Below, in pieces: positions 8,455 to 17,905 of a DNA stretch of 64,000 bases. The translations under genes were made by a program, and so were the position numbers. Numbering within the stretch: the stretch's first letter is position 1; every line of letters begins with the position of its first letter. The notes under the pieces are model-generated. The model saw only the letters and a program-made list of their open reading frames with translations. It was not told the DNA's origin and made no database searches. The stretch comes from Ktedonobacterales bacterium (GTDB lineage: Bacteria; Chloroflexota; Ktedonobacteria; Ktedonobacterales; Ktedonobacteraceae): assembly GCA_027451525.1 (NCBI GenBank), contig DAIDJF010000025.1:1-64000 (forward strand). Direction: 5' to 3'.

Positions 8455-9200
8455 GTAATAATTCCTTCCTTTGGCTTCCTACAACTTGCCACCAGGATGG
8501 AAGGGACCTCCTCCCAGATCGGCCTGTTAACGTGTGAAGCAACAGCGGTGGAAGCTCCAACCGGTTCGCTCAGGCGCACCAGTTGAAGTCCAGCATCGGT
8601 GAGCGTATTAACATACGTCGAAAGCGTTCGGTGATATGCGCCAATTTTGCCGGGAGGCCCTGGCCGGGTGTCGGACCGCCAATACCCTTCCACAAAATAC
8701 CTTCCAATGGTTCGTACTGCCCCCTCTGAAGTCTCGATTTCTCCTGATCGCGAGGTATGAAAGCAGGGATGAAGAATAGCAAAGACAAACCATCCGCCGG
8801 GCTGAAGAATGCGTGCCACACTGTGGAGCGTCGAAGCCAACTCTGGGATATCCATTAACGCCAGAAAGCAGACAACGCCATCGAAGAGACCCAACACCTG
8901 GGTATCAAGGTTCTGGGCATCGGCTTGCACGTATTCAATCCCACGCGGGTCGGTCTCTTCCTGGCGGCGAGCGATCGCAAGCAACTTTGCTGAAAGATCA
9001 ACGCCGACGACGTGTGCTCCCCGATTGGCAAGATAGCGCGCGACTCTGCCTTGACCACAGGCGAGATCGCAGATGCGGGTGTTCTTGACCTCACCAATGA
9101 GTGCTTCTACTGCCGGAAAGAAGGGGTCTTCGCTCATCGAGTGCGTCCCAATCCACTGATTGTACCACTCTGCAATATCGTCATACGTCTTCATAGACAT
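8451..9200 (-). CDS. SAM-dependent class I methyltransferase
   Basis: About 249 residues with a Methyltransf_25/11-type Rossmann fold: motif I DLACGQGRVARYLA, the acidic end of strand 2 in VVGVDLS, the QADAQNL motif, and FDGVVCFLALMDI with a C-terminal beta segment. The target is unknown. It starts at ATG 9200 (SD AAGG upstream), with an alternative ATG two codons in; the open frame extends 17 codons further without an SD. Its stop overlaps the start of the UPF0303 gene, forming a two-gene operon. Confidence 0.88.
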   Translation of the reverse strand: MSMKTYDDIAEWYNQWIGTHSMSEDPFFPAVEALIGEVKNTRICDLACGQGRVARYLANRGAHVVGVDLSAKLLAIARRQEETDPRGIEYVQADAQNLDTQVLGLFDGVVCFLALMDIPELASTLHSVARILQPGGWFVFAILHPCFHTSRSGEIETSEGAVRTIGRYFVEGYWRSDTRPGPPGKIGAYHRTLSTYVNTLTDAGLQLVRLSEPVGASTAVASHVNRPIWEEVPSILVASCRKPKEGIIT

Positions 9201-9537
9201 TACCTGCCTTCTTGCTTCTAGTCTGCTTGCACTCGTCACAGACTCTAGCATATCACATTCATTACAGTATTGGCGGTATTACCGAGCTAGAGGGAAAAAT
9301 CGGAATCGACTCTGTTCGCAGGAACGCTAGAAAATTTTGCATACATTTTGCAAATATATGCAGAGTTTTTGATCTTTGCGCTGTATCTTATAACCAGACG
9401 CACAAAGAAACGTAATCTTTAGTGAGAGCGATGAGATAAACAACGTCACATGCGGAGTCCCGCTTCTCACTGAGACATACAATGCGTGACAATGTAAAAA
9501 CCTATAAAACGTCTCTTTCATGAAAGAGAGGATAATA
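9201..9537. other. Divergent intergenic region
   Basis: 337 bases between the methyltransferase (leftward) and SHOCT (rightward) genes. The middle is AT-rich with TTTTGCATACATTTTGCA-type sequence. I see no complete gene and no promoter with both boxes at good spacing, though TATAAA at 9503-9508 could serve the SHOCT gene. The right edge holds the palindrome at 9512-9529. Confidence 0.5.
9512..9529 (+). promoter_or_regulatory. 18-bp palindrome overlapping the SHOCT-gene ribosome site
   Basis: TCTCTTTCATGAAAGAGA is a perfect palindrome whose 3' half merges into the Shine-Dalgarno GAGAGG of the gene starting at 9538. In RNA it can fold as a 7-bp stem with a CAUG loop that pairs part of the ribosome site. 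It could equally be a DNA operator. Confidence 0.5.
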
Positions 9538-9858
9538 ATGTTCTTTTTCCCAGCAATGCTTCTGTTTGGTCTGGGCAGACTGCTTCCACTGCTTCTGATT
9601 GTCCTATTGATAGGGCTGGTTATTCGTAGGCTATCGCGTGGCCCACGCTCGATGAACTGGTATTATCAGCCAACACCGCCCGTGCCGCCTATGCCTGGGA
9701 CAGGCCCTCGTGGACCAGTACCGCCGGTTCCCCCACAGTCGGCAATGGAGATTCTGCGCCAGCGGTATGCGCGTGGCGAGATTGATGCCACCACTTTTGA
9801 CCAGATGCGCGAGCGGCTTGAAGGTTCCTATGGTCAGAATCCACCGCCACAAGCATAA
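9538..9858 (+). CDS. SHOCT-domain membrane protein
   Basis: A 106-residue protein. One or two N-terminal hydrophobic helices (residues ~3-32) are followed by a Pro-rich linker (PPVPPMPGTGPRGPVPPVPP). The C-terminal SHOCT motif is MEILRQRYARGEIDATTFDQMRERL, a short oligomerisation helix pair usually found at the end of small envelope proteins. The start is ATG at 9538 with GAGAGG six bases upstream; an earlier ATG in frame lies inside the upstream palindrome. It is monocistronic, with a terminator at 9873-9916. Confidence 0.85.
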   Translation: MFFFPAMLLFGLGRLLPLLLIVLLIGLVIRRLSRGPRSMNWYYQPTPPVPPMPGTGPRGPVPPVPPQSAMEILRQRYARGEIDATTFDQMRERLEGSYGQNPPPQA

Positions 9859-9872
9859 CAGAGTAGAGAGAG

Positions 9873-9916
9873 AAAATCAGGGGCGCAGCATATATATGTT
9901 GCGTCCCTGATTTTTT
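9873..9916. terminator. Bidirectional terminator
   Basis: AAAATCAGGGGCGCA pairs with TGCGTCCCTGATTTT, one mismatch, followed by a T-run. It lies between the SHOCT gene and convergent pgi. Confidence 0.88.
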
Positions 9917-9964
9917 GCGCGTGAAAGATGTTGGGCAGCATTGCGCTGATCTCAACATCTTCCG

Positions 9965-11608
9965 TTATGACGCGCTCCCTTTGTTTTGCCGATAGCGGCG
10001 AATAAGAGCATTCGTGGAACTATCGTGTGCAAGCTGTGGCTCGTTCGCACTCTGCAATTCGGGAATAATGCGATTTGCCAGCACTTTGCCCAGTTCAACA
10101 CCCCATTGGTCAAACGAATTGATGTTCCAAATGGTGCCCTGCACAAACACTTTATGTTCGTACAGTGCCACCAGTTTGCCCAGCGTTGCGGGTGTCAAGC
10201 GGTCCGCCATAATCGTATTGGTAGGGCGATTGCCCTCAAAGGTGCGATGCGGAACCTGGAAGGCTGCGACACCATCGGCAGCCACCTCTTCCGCAGTTTT
10301 GCCAAAGGCCAGAGCCTCGGTCTGCGCAAAGAAATTTGCCATCAACAGGTCATGATGCGGCGGGAGCGCGTTCAGCGGCTGATAAAAACCAATGAAATCG
10401 CAGGGAATAAGCTTTGTGCCCTGGTGAATCAGTTGATAGAAGGCATGTTGCCCGTTTGTGCCGGGTTGCCCCCAAATGATCGGTCCCGTCTGATAGTCTA
10501 CAGGCCTGCCTTGTAAATCGACATGTTTGCCATTGCTCTCCATGTCAAGTTGCTGCAAGTAGGCACTGAAACGTCCCATGTAGTGATCGTAAGGCAGAAT
10601 AGCAACTGTTTCAGCACCGAAGAAGTTGTTATACCAGATGCCCAATAAACCAAGCAGTACAGGCAGATTGCGCTCAAACGGCGCGGTGCGGAAATGTTCG
10701 TCCATTTCATGAAAGCCTGCCAGCATTGCACGGAAATTGTCAGGGCCTATCGCGATCATTAATGAGAGACCAATCGCCGAGTCATAGGAATAGCGGCCTC
10801 CCACCCAGTCCCAGAAACCAAACATATTGGCGGTATCAATGCCAAACTTTGCCACCTCTTTTTCGTTGGTCGAAACCGCGACAAAGTGTTTGGCAACCGC
10901 GTCTTCGCTGCCAAGCGCACCAACGCACCACGCACGCGCAGAATGTGCATTGGTGAGCGTCTCCAGCGTCGTGAAGGTCTTGGATGAGACAATAAAAAGC
11001 GTCTCTTCCGCGTTCAGATCACGGGTCGCCTCAACGAACTCGTTGCCATCAATGTTCGAGACAAAGCGTAACGTCAAGCTACGATCACTGTAGTATTGCA
11101 ATGCCTCATAGGCCATCACGGGACCGAGATCAGAACCGCCGATGCCAATATTGACGATATTGCGAATACGCTTGCCCGTGTAGCCCTTCCATTCACCGCT
11201 ACGCACGCGATGAGCAAAACTGCTCATCTTATCCAAAACGGCATGAACTTCGGGAACGACATTCTGCCCATCAGCCATGATCGTCGCATCACGAGGAGCG
11301 CGTAAGGCGACGTGCAACACCGAGCGATCCTCGGTGACATTGATTTTATCGCCACGGAACATGGCATCAATGCGCTCACGCAACCCGGCAGACTGTGCGA
11401 GGGTAAGCAACAAACGCAGCGTTTCATCTGTCACGCGGTTTTTCGAGTAATCCAGGTACAGGCCAGCCGCCTCACAGGTCAGACGCTCTCCCCGCGTGGG
11501 GTCTTGCGCGAAGAGCGTACGCAAGTGAAGGTCGCGCACCTGCTGGTAATGCTCGGTGAGAGCTTTCCAGGCAGGTCGCTGTATCAATGATGTTGTCGTT
11601 GTAGACAT
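9965..11608 (-). CDS. pgi: Glucose-6-phosphate isomerase
   Basis: A 547-residue cytosolic enzyme of the long (eukaryote/E. coli-like) PGI type, interconverting glucose-6-P and fructose-6-P. Visible signatures are [23 protein letters not shown], the family signature around [33 protein letters not shown] with the catalytic His, and the C-terminal signature [18 protein letters not shown] with the conserved Lys. Length is normal. It starts at ATG 11608 with AGAGGAA upstream, 20 bases after the stop of the 6-phosphogluconate dehydrogenase gene, so gnd-pgi form an operon linking glycolysis with the pentose phosphate pathway. Confidence 0.97.
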   Translation of the reverse strand: MSTTTTSLIQRPAWKALTEHYQQVRDLHLRTLFAQDPTRGERLTCEAAGLYLDYSKNRVTDETLRLLLTLAQSAGLRERIDAMFRGDKINVTEDRSVLHVALRAPRDATIMADGQNVVPEVHAVLDKMSSFAHRVRSGEWKGYTGKRIRNIVNIGIGGSDLGPVMAYEALQYYSDRSLTLRFVSNIDGNEFVEATRDLNAEETLFIVSSKTFTTLETLTNAHSARAWCVGALGSEDAVAKHFVAVSTNEKEVAKFGIDTANMFGFWDWVGGRYSYDSAIGLSLMIAIGPDNFRAMLAGFHEMDEHFRTAPFERNLPVLLGLLGIWYNNFFGAETVAILPYDHYMGRFSAYLQQLDMESNGKHVDLQGRPVDYQTGPIIWGQPGTNGQHAFYQLIHQGTKLIPCDFIGFYQPLNALPPHHDLLMANFFAQTEALAFGKTAEEVAADGVAAFQVPHRTFEGNRPTNTIMADRLTPATLGKLVALYEHKVFVQGTIWNINSFDQWGVELGKVLANRIIPELQSANEPQLAHDSSTNALIRRYRQNKGSAS

Positions 11609-11628
11609 ACTGGCACGTTCCTCTTACT

Positions 11629-12684
11629 TTATGCCTTCGTATTTGTCGAAACAGGGGTTGGGGCAGTTTCGCCCTTCTCCAGGTGACCGCCAAACTCGAA
11701 GCGCATGGCCGAAAGGATTTTATTGGCGAAATCAGCCTCGCCACGTGAACTGAAGCGTTCAAAGAGGGCGGCACTCAGCACGGGCACGGGCACAGCCTCG
11801 TCAATTGCCGCAGAAATCGTCCAGCGGCCCTCGCCAGAGTCAGAGACGCGACCCATAAAGTTGTCCAGAGTGGGACTCTTGAGCATAGCACTGGCCGTCA
11901 GATCGAGCAGCCAGGAGCCAATCACGCTACCGCGCCGCCATAATTCGGTCACGTCGCTGAGATTGAAATCATACTGGTACAGTTCCGGGTTGCGCAACGG
12001 CGAGGTCTCGGCATCAATTTCATGCTGATTCTTGCCGATGTTGGCGTGATGGAGAATATTCAAGCCTTCGGCATAGGCCGCCATAATGCCATATTCGATA
12101 CCATTATGCACCATCTTGACGAAATGGCCCGCTCCGCTCGGTCCGCAGTGCAAGTAGCCTTTCTCGGCAGTGCCACCAATCTGCTCGCGTCCAGGTGTGC
12201 GTGAAGCAGATTCAACGCCAGGAGCTAACGTCGCAAAGATGGGGTCCAGGCGTGCCACGATCTCAGGCTCGCCGCCGATCATCTGGCAATAGCCACGTTC
12301 TAACCCCCAGACGCCGCCACTGGTTCCCACATCGAGATAATGGATGCCCTTCGGCTTCAGTTCAGCCGCGCGGCGAATATCATCATGATAGTACGAATTA
12401 CCACCATCAATTACGACATCATCGGGAGAAAGCAATGGCACGAGTGCCTCAAGTGTGGCGTCGACAGAGGCAGCAGGAACCATCAGCCAAATGGCGCGTG
12501 GCGTGCTGAGTTTGCTCACCAGTTCTTGCAGCGAAGAGACGCCAGCGGTGATCGCGCCCTCATCTAAAGCTGCTTGCACCGTTGTCGGGCGGCGCGCATA
12601 ACCAATACAGGTGTGCCCGGCACGTAACAAGCGTTTTGCCATATTGGCCCCCATGCGGCCAAGACCAACTAATCCGAGTTCCAT
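11629..12684 (-). CDS. gnd: 6-phosphogluconate dehydrogenase (decarboxylating), short type
   Basis: A 351-residue enzyme converting 6-phosphogluconate to ribulose-5-P and CO2. The N-terminal Rossmann motif is [16 protein letters not shown], followed by [13 protein letters not shown], the substrate motif [21 protein letters not shown], and [19 protein letters not shown] with the catalytic Lys and Asn. This is the short YqeC/Gnd-II form, shorter than the ~470-residue E. coli form. The start is ATG at 12684 with AAAGGAA just upstream; the open frame runs 18 codons further back without a ribosome site. It is the first gene of an operon with pgi. Confidence 0.94.
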   Translation of the reverse strand: MELGLVGLGRMGANMAKRLLRAGHTCIGYARRPTTVQAALDEGAITAGVSSLQELVSKLSTPRAIWLMVPAASVDATLEALVPLLSPDDVVIDGGNSYYHDDIRRAAELKPKGIHYLDVGTSGGVWGLERGYCQMIGGEPEIVARLDPIFATLAPGVESASRTPGREQIGGTAEKGYLHCGPSGAGHFVKMVHNGIEYGIMAAYAEGLNILHHANIGKNQHEIDAETSPLRNPELYQYDFNLSDVTELWRRGSVIGSWLLDLTASAMLKSPTLDNFMGRVSDSGEGRWTISAAIDEAVPVPVLSAALFERFSSRGEADFANKILSAMRFEFGGHLEKGETAPTPVSTNTKA

Positions 12685-12829
12685 ACGATATTCCTTTCCT
12701 TTGCAGGCATATTTTTGGGATATTTGGCGAGAGAACATGATCTATTTCCTCGCCTATTCTATCATGTCACATCCGAAGGCAAGGTGAGAAGTAATATTTG
12801 CCAATCCGCTCAGCACGTACAGAATCACG

Positions 12830-13471
12830 TCAATTAAGCACAACTTGCCATGTGCGGTATCCGCTATCGGTATCTTCAACCAGGATATCCCTGGTACGAT
12901 GGAGTAAACGTGCGGCAACCCAGACATCGCCGGCTGCCCCGCTGATATTTCCGATGCTGGCAAACAGTGTATATGCGGCCAGCACGGGAGCAGCGAACGT
13001 CAAGATAAGAGCAGCGAGCGTGATTATCACGAGCGGAGCCAGCGCGACAAGCAGGTATTGATTGCGGTGAAACAGTTGCGCTCGCGCACCGCAATAAAGA
13101 GCCAGAGGAAGTTTTGCTCCAAAGTATGGTTTACCGCCCAACACAAGAATGACGAGGCCGTGAATTGCTTCATGCACCAGCAAGATCAGTACATAGCCCA
13201 CACAGTTGATGAGCAGCCAGAGCACTACCCCCGAAAAGGTGAGATGAAACGTCAGAGATGAGGTATGAACAGCATAGGAGATGAGATTCAAGACAAAAAA
13301 GCCAATCATACCGACCAGGAGCATGCGCAGGCTCAAGCGTGCAAGCGGAACCATTTGCTGAGGCGACAGGAGTTCAAAATCATCAATTTTCTGGATATGC
13401 CCCGCTAACAAGGCTTCCTGTTGTGCGCGCCTTTGTTGCGGATGAAGACGGTCAATAATCGTGAGAGACAT
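12830..13471 (-). CDS. DUF3267-type membrane zincin (putative metalloprotease)
   Basis: A 213-residue membrane protein with about five hydrophobic segments. The second carries HEAIHG (residues ~100-105), the HExxH zinc motif placed within a membrane helix as in DUF3267/site-2-protease-like proteins. Substrate and partner site residues are not identifiable, and protease activity is unproven for this family. The start is ATG with AGAGG eight bases upstream. It is single, divergent from the small membrane gene at 13599. Confidence 0.75.
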   Translation of the reverse strand: MSLTIIDRLHPQQRRAQQEALLAGHIQKIDDFELLSPQQMVPLARLSLRMLLVGMIGFFVLNLISYAVHTSSLTFHLTFSGVVLWLLINCVGYVLILLVHEAIHGLVILVLGGKPYFGAKLPLALYCGARAQLFHRNQYLLVALAPLVIITLAALILTFAAPVLAAYTLFASIGNISGAAGDVWVAARLLHRTRDILVEDTDSGYRTWQVVLN

Positions 13472-13598
13472 GCAGTACCTCTATTCGTGCGTATTTCCAG
13501 CCCAATGAGCACTATGGTGAAGATGTCGAAACACCCAATACCTGATATACTATGAATCTCAGGATAGGTTGCATGAGCAACGGAAGAGAGTAAAGCCG

Positions 13599-13784
13599 AT
13601 GCACAAACGCCCACAAGCCTGGCGCTATTTGATCGCACTTTTTGTCGCGTTCTGGCTCATTTTCGCGACAATACTGATTGTGAACGACTTTCCTTTCTTC
13701 ATTATCAGCATTGCCTTGACGACAACCGCGCTTCTGGCGGTTCTAATCATCGCGCTAGCCTGGGCATTCCAAAATAATTGGTAA
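13599..13784 (+). CDS. Small two-helix membrane protein
   Basis: About 61 residues: a basic N-terminus (MHKRPQAW) followed by two hydrophobic helices (about residues 10-30 and 34-58). No family is recognised. The ATG at 13599 has GGAAGAGAG about nine bases upstream; a TTG ten codons earlier is the alternative. It lies 12 bases before rnz and is probably co-transcribed with it. Confidence 0.6.
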   Translation: MHKRPQAWRYLIALFVAFWLIFATILIVNDFPFFIISIALTTTALLAVLIIALAWAFQNNW

Positions 13785-13796
13785 GAGAGATACTGC

Positions 13797-14702
13797 ATGA
13801 TAGATATTTGCATGCTTGGTACGTGTGGGATGATGCCGCTGCCAGGACGCTGGCTCTCCTGCGCACTACTGCGCTATGGTTCAACGCTGACACTATTTGA
13901 TTGTGGAGAGGGTACACAGGTTCCCTGGAAGACACTGGGCTGGGGCTTCCGCCAACTGGAAGCCATTTGTCTGACCCATATGCATGCCGACCATGTGGCC
14001 GGTCTCCCAGGCGTTCTCTTCATGGTTGCGCACGCAGGACGCACAGAACCACTCACTATCTACGGACCATCCGGCACAAGCTATATTCTTGAAGGACTTT
14101 TGCGTATCGCGGCCAACCTGCCATTTCCGCTTCAGCTTCACGAACTGCAAGGCGGCCAAACATTCGCGCTTCCCGGAGGACTACACGGCTCTTGCGCAGC
14201 TGCCGCGCACGGTATTCCTTGCCTAGCCTATCGTGTAGACCTAGAACGGAAACCAGAATTTCAGGTCGAGAAAGCGCGCGCGCTGGCATTACCCGTCGCG
14301 TTCTGGTCGCGCCTACAACGCGGCGAAACGGTGGAGTATCAGGGTCAAACATTTACGCCGGAGATGGTTCTGGGTGAACCACGACGCGGCCTTTCATTCG
14401 CCTTTATTACGGATACGCGCCCGACAGAGACCCTCAATCACTTCGTGCATGATGTAGACCTGCTGATTTGTGAAAGCATGTACGATAGCCCCACAGACCT
14501 CCCATTAGCGCAAGCCCATGGGCACATGTACGCGGAAGAGTCAGCAAGCATCGCGCACGCGGCTCAGGCGCATAAACTCATCTTGACACATTTCAGCCCT
14601 AAAATTATAGACCCAACGCAAGCCGAGCGCGCGGCACAGCGTATTTTTGCCAATACGCGCGCCGCACGCGATGGCATGGTGGTCACGCTCAGCTATCGCT
14701 AA
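13797..14702 (+). CDS. rnz: Ribonuclease Z
   Basis: A 301-residue metallo-beta-lactamase-fold protein of the short RNase Z (ElaC) type, which trims tRNA 3' ends. Zinc ligands are visible in HMHADH (His61, His63, Asp65, His66), then a conserved Asp in FITDTRP and a His in LTHFSPK near the C-terminus. The opening DICMLGTCGMMPLPGRW with DCGEGTQ is diagnostic. The start has AGAG upstream. Its TAA overlaps the stop of the convergent hydrolase gene by three bases, so there is no room for a separate terminator. Confidence 0.93.
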   Translation: MIDICMLGTCGMMPLPGRWLSCALLRYGSTLTLFDCGEGTQVPWKTLGWGFRQLEAICLTHMHADHVAGLPGVLFMVAHAGRTEPLTIYGPSGTSYILEGLLRIAANLPFPLQLHELQGGQTFALPGGLHGSCAAAAHGIPCLAYRVDLERKPEFQVEKARALALPVAFWSRLQRGETVEYQGQTFTPEMVLGEPRRGLSFAFITDTRPTETLNHFVHDVDLLICESMYDSPTDLPLAQAHGHMYAEESASIAHAAQAHKLILTHFSPKIIDPTQAERAAQRIFANTRAARDGMVVTLSYR

Positions 14703-15682
14703 CTCGCCTCTGATAGATGCTGATCGCTCTGCTCCGTCTGCTGAGAAGCTCTCAATGTGCGATCAAGAAAGCTAATTACGCGCGTGACGTAGCGTTGCCG
14801 ATCAGCAAAATATGCACCACAGTGATCTACGTCAGGCAGCAACCAGAGTTCTTTTGGCTCCCCCGCTGCTTCGTAGAGCCGATGGGCATCATGCGGATTG
14901 ACAATTGTGTCCTGCAAGCCCTGAATTAAGAGCAAGGGACGTGGTGAAATGCGCACGATATCGCGAATTGGCTCAACCTGATGGAAATGATAGCCAGCGC
15001 GTAGCCAGAGAATACAATCCGTCAGCCAGTGAAAGAGGATAAATGGCAGATGCAATGTGCGTTGCACGGCATAGGCCACCGCACTCTCATGCGTAGCAAA
15101 CGGGCTGTCGGCTACCAGAACTTCGATATCCGGTGTTCTGGCACACCCCATAATTGCGACAGAGGCTCCCATCGAGTAACCGACGGCTCCCAGGCGTGTC
15201 TCTGGGGCACGCTCCTTCGCATAAGCTACCGCACCCAGAAAGTCATGTATTTCACGATAGCCCAACGTGACTGGCTTGCCAACAACTGTGCCATGTCCAT
15301 AATACTCAAAAGCCAGGACATTATAGCCTGCGCGCCAGAGCATGGTACTCATACCTAAAACATCCGAACGCTGCCCACGATAGCCGGGGCAAACAATAAT
15401 TGTTGCCGTCGCACCGGACGCGGGAATATACCAACCGCTCACCAGATGATCGCCGTGTAGTGGCGCAAATGTCACCTCTTCAGCAGGCAACCCTAGCTCA
15501 AAAGGCGAAAAGGTATAGAGATCGAGTGCAGACTGCAAACGCTTTGGACGAGTTAATGTTTCCACAATATACACAGCAATACCCAAAAGAACGCTCATCA
15601 GACCCACACTACTACCCAGACTGCCAACAAGCAAATGTTTCCATGAAACACGAGGCCATTTTTTCATTGATTGACGAGTCAT
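14699..15682 (-). CDS. Membrane-anchored alpha/beta hydrolase
   Basis: A 327-residue protein with an N-terminal membrane helix (about residues 15-40) that probably anchors an alpha/beta hydrolase domain. The nucleophile elbow is GYSMGAS, the acid is in LIQGLQDTIV and the histidine in LPDVDHCG, a full triad. It resembles YsfA/BAAT-like and dienelactone-hydrolase-type esterases; the substrate is unknown. It ends convergently with rnz, sharing three bases. Confidence 0.85.
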   Translation of the reverse strand: MTRQSMKKWPRVSWKHLLVGSLGSSVGLMSVLLGIAVYIVETLTRPKRLQSALDLYTFSPFELGLPAEEVTFAPLHGDHLVSGWYIPASGATATIIVCPGYRGQRSDVLGMSTMLWRAGYNVLAFEYYGHGTVVGKPVTLGYREIHDFLGAVAYAKERAPETRLGAVGYSMGASVAIMGCARTPDIEVLVADSPFATHESAVAYAVQRTLHLPFILFHWLTDCILWLRAGYHFHQVEPIRDIVRISPRPLLLIQGLQDTIVNPHDAHRLYEAAGEPKELWLLPDVDHCGAYFADRQRYVTRVISFLDRTLRASQQTEQSDQHLSEAS

Positions 15683-16145
15683 ACCTCTCGCTAACCTTTC
15701 TAGCGGCCGATTGGCGCAAGAGAAAACATAAGCATTACGACATCAGACTATAACATTAAGCAGGCGTGTTTTTATGCCCGCTACTCGCAACTTTCTCTCA
15801 TTGCTCTTCAAGTACACTGAAACTTCACGCGTTTTTTTGCGTGTGTCAAAGAAAAGTAGCTATGCGCACAACTCCAACATAGGCAACAGGCGGTCATTCA
15901 TAATCATAAGTTATGCATGACATAAAAATCATATATTTGATTTATATCTAAAAATACGTTACACTTGAAGTAAGGTTATTTCGTTAGGTGGATACCTGCA
16001 AACGAAAATACCGTTTTCTGTTGGTATCTTCCACACATGTTTCTTCAACACCATACGTTCGTGCCTTCTGAAAAAATAACCGATGTGACAGAGGCACAAG
16101 AAAGGATGTAGATACCTCATATCTACAGAATACGAGTAAAGAATT
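15683..16145 (+). other. Long intergenic region / 5' leader of DUF1634-tauE
   Basis: 463 bases with no gene. It contains the promoter at 15937-15965. From about 15972 the predicted transcript has a ~174-base leader with nested pairings: TTTCGTT with AACGAAA around AGGT/ACCT at about 15980-16010, and an alternative GTGGATACC with GGTATC..CCAC reaching to about 16034. A T-run near 15834-15840 follows a GCG-rich short palindrome. I do not recognise a known riboswitch class. Confidence 0.5.
15937..15965 (+). promoter_or_regulatory. Sigma-70-type promoter for DUF1634-tauE
   Basis: -35 TTGATT at 15937-15942, a 17-bp spacer, -10 TACACT at 15960-15965. Predicted start is near 15972, about 174 bases before the first start codon. 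Confidence 0.6.
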
Positions 16146-16574
16146 ATGCAAACGGAAGAGAAGAAGGCAACGCCGCCAATTTCAACCGCGCAAGAGCAAT
16201 TAATTCAGATTGGAAAATATCGCGTTCCGATGACAGCCGTGATTGGTGGCATTTTGCAAGGCGGCGTTATCCTGAGTGCGGTTGTTATTCTTATTGGAGT
16301 CATTTTACTTCCTTTTTCGCCGGGCGGCCTTTCGCCGCAACGCATTGACCATTTCCCACACACACTTGGTGAGGTAGGCGCAGGCTTAGTAACATTTCAT
16401 CCACAAGCAATTATTACCCTGGGATTGCTGATTTTGATCGCAACACCTGTTCTGCGCGTAGCGGTATCGGTGATTGCCTTTGAATTGGAGCATGACAGGA
16501 AGTATACAATTATCACCTTGATCGTTCTCGCCATCCTGATTACCAGTTTCCTGTTGGGAAAAGGAGGGGCATAA
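16146..16574 (+). CDS. DUF1634 membrane protein
   Basis: A 142-residue protein with three membrane helices (about residues 35-57, 88-108 and 120-138), matching DUF1634. This family is nearly always encoded next to a TauE/SafE permease and is presumed to be its partner. The stop overlaps the ATG of the TauE gene by one base (TAATG), indicating translational coupling. No strong ribosome site is seen before the ATG; the nearest purine-rich stretch is GAGTAAAGAA. Confidence 0.88.
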   Translation: MQTEEKKATPPISTAQEQLIQIGKYRVPMTAVIGGILQGGVILSAVVILIGVILLPFSPGGLSPQRIDHFPHTLGEVGAGLVTFHPQAIITLGLLILIATPVLRVAVSVIAFELEHDRKYTIITLIVLAILITSFLLGKGGA

Positions 16575-17419
16575 TGCATCTGACATTACTGGCAATTGTA
16601 CTGATTTTCTTCGGCTCCGTCGCGGCGGGCCTCTTGGGCGCATTGATTGGACTGGGCGGCGGTGTCCTGATTGTCCCGATCCTCACGCTGGCGTTCCATC
16701 TGCCTATCCAATATGCTATCGGGGCCAGCATCATCTCGGTCATCGCAACGTCAAGCGGAGCGGCTGCAGCGTATGTGCGCGACCATATCACCAATATGCG
16801 CGTCGGGATGTTTCTGGAGATTGCGACTACCATTGGGGCGATTAGTGGCGCATTCCTGGCAGGGGTTTTGCCGAGTGCATTCCTCTTTGTCATCTTTGGC
16901 GTCGTCTTGCTCATCTCGACCGCACCGCTGCTTTTCAAACTGGGTGAAGAGCTACCACAGGGGGTCAAGAATGATCGTTGGGCCTCGTGGCTCAACCTCA
17001 ATAGCAGCTATCCCGACTCACATTTGGGCCAGGTTGCCTATCAAGTGACCAATACGCCTTACGGTTTTGGCATGATGTACATCGCGGGAACCATCTCTGG
17101 CTTGCTTGGAATTGGAAGCGGCACCTTCAAAGTTCTGGCAATGGATACGATGATGCGCCTGCCAATGAAGGTCTCGACCACGACCAGCAACTTTATGATT
17201 GGTGTCACGGCCGCGGCAAGCGCAGGCATCTACTTCTTCCGTGGCGATGTCATCCCCATGATCGCGGCTCCCGTCGCGCTGGGCATCTTGATCGGTGCAT
17301 TGGTGGGTGCTCGTATCCTGACCAAACTGACCAATAAGACGATTCGTCTGGTGTTCTTGCCCGTCATGGCAATTATTGCGCTTGAAATGGTCTTGCGCGG
17401 CTTTGGCGTTCCGCTCTAG
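16574..17419 (+). CDS. TauE/SafE family sulfite or organo-sulfur exporter
   Basis: A 281-residue permease with about eight hydrophobic segments and the two family repeats beginning GLLGALIGLGGGVLIVPIL and GTISGLLGIGSGTFKVLAMD. TauE/SafE proteins move sulfite, sulfoacetate or related anions out of the cell; which one here is not known. Its start overlaps the DUF1634 stop and the two surely act together. A terminator follows at 17430. Confidence 0.92.
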   Translation: MHLTLLAIVLIFFGSVAAGLLGALIGLGGGVLIVPILTLAFHLPIQYAIGASIISVIATSSGAAAAYVRDHITNMRVGMFLEIATTIGAISGAFLAGVLPSAFLFVIFGVVLLISTAPLLFKLGEELPQGVKNDRWASWLNLNSSYPDSHLGQVAYQVTNTPYGFGMMYIAGTISGLLGIGSGTFKVLAMDTMMRLPMKVSTTTSNFMIGVTAAASAGIYFFRGDVIPMIAAPVALGILIGALVGARILTKLTNKTIRLVFLPVMAIIALEMVLRGFGVPL

Positions 17420-17429
17420 GACAGACAGA

Positions 17430-17464
17430 GGAGGAGATCAGAGCAATCTGGTCTCCTCCATTTT
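17430..17464. terminator. Terminator after tauE
   Basis: GGAGGAGATCAGA pairs with TCTGGTCTCCTCC (one G-U pair) and is followed by ATTTTC. It is shared between tauE and the convergent CDGSH gene. Confidence 0.8.
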
Positions 17465-17527
17465 CGTGTGGACATGGAAATAGCAAGCAACGGGTGTAGT
17501 ACCTATCTACCAGTGTACCCTCTGCCA

Positions 17528-17758
17528 CTATGCGGGTTGTGTGGGAGCCTTTACCTCGGACTGAAATCCCGTTCTGACGTGGCTATCATCACAAAACGGC
17601 TTGTTGCGCGATTGCCCACAGCGACACAACGCGACATCATCGTCGGTGATCTCAAAGGGATTGCCCTCGCTATCAAGCAAGATCAACCCTTTCGCATTCT
17701 GAATGTAGAGAGGACCATCTTTTTCCACGTTTATCGTGGGCTTGCTCTCATCAGCCAT
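17528..17758 (-). CDS. CDGSH-type iron-sulfur protein
   Basis: A 76-residue protein with the full CDGSH cluster motif CRCGQSRNKPFCDDSH: Cys45, Cys47, Cys56 and His60 would bind one [2Fe-2S] cluster with 3-Cys/1-His coordination. Such proteins are redox- or cluster-transfer proteins; single-motif bacterial forms are soluble. AAAGGAG lies five to six bases before ATG. It follows the DUF255 gene on the same strand with a 147-base gap. Confidence 0.93.
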   Translation of the reverse strand: MADESKPTINVEKDGPLYIQNAKGLILLDSEGNPFEITDDDVALCRCGQSRNKPFCDDSHVRTGFQSEVKAPTQPA

Positions 17759-17905
17759 TGTACGCTCCTTTGTCTACAAAACGATAGTATCAGAAATGCA
17801 GATGCTATACCTGCAAAAACAGCGTGCATGTAAGCAACACCATCACGCTGTTCTTCCTGAAGTATAGCAGAGAATTCAAGGCTGGGGCAAGTGGGCGGTG
17901 TCGCG

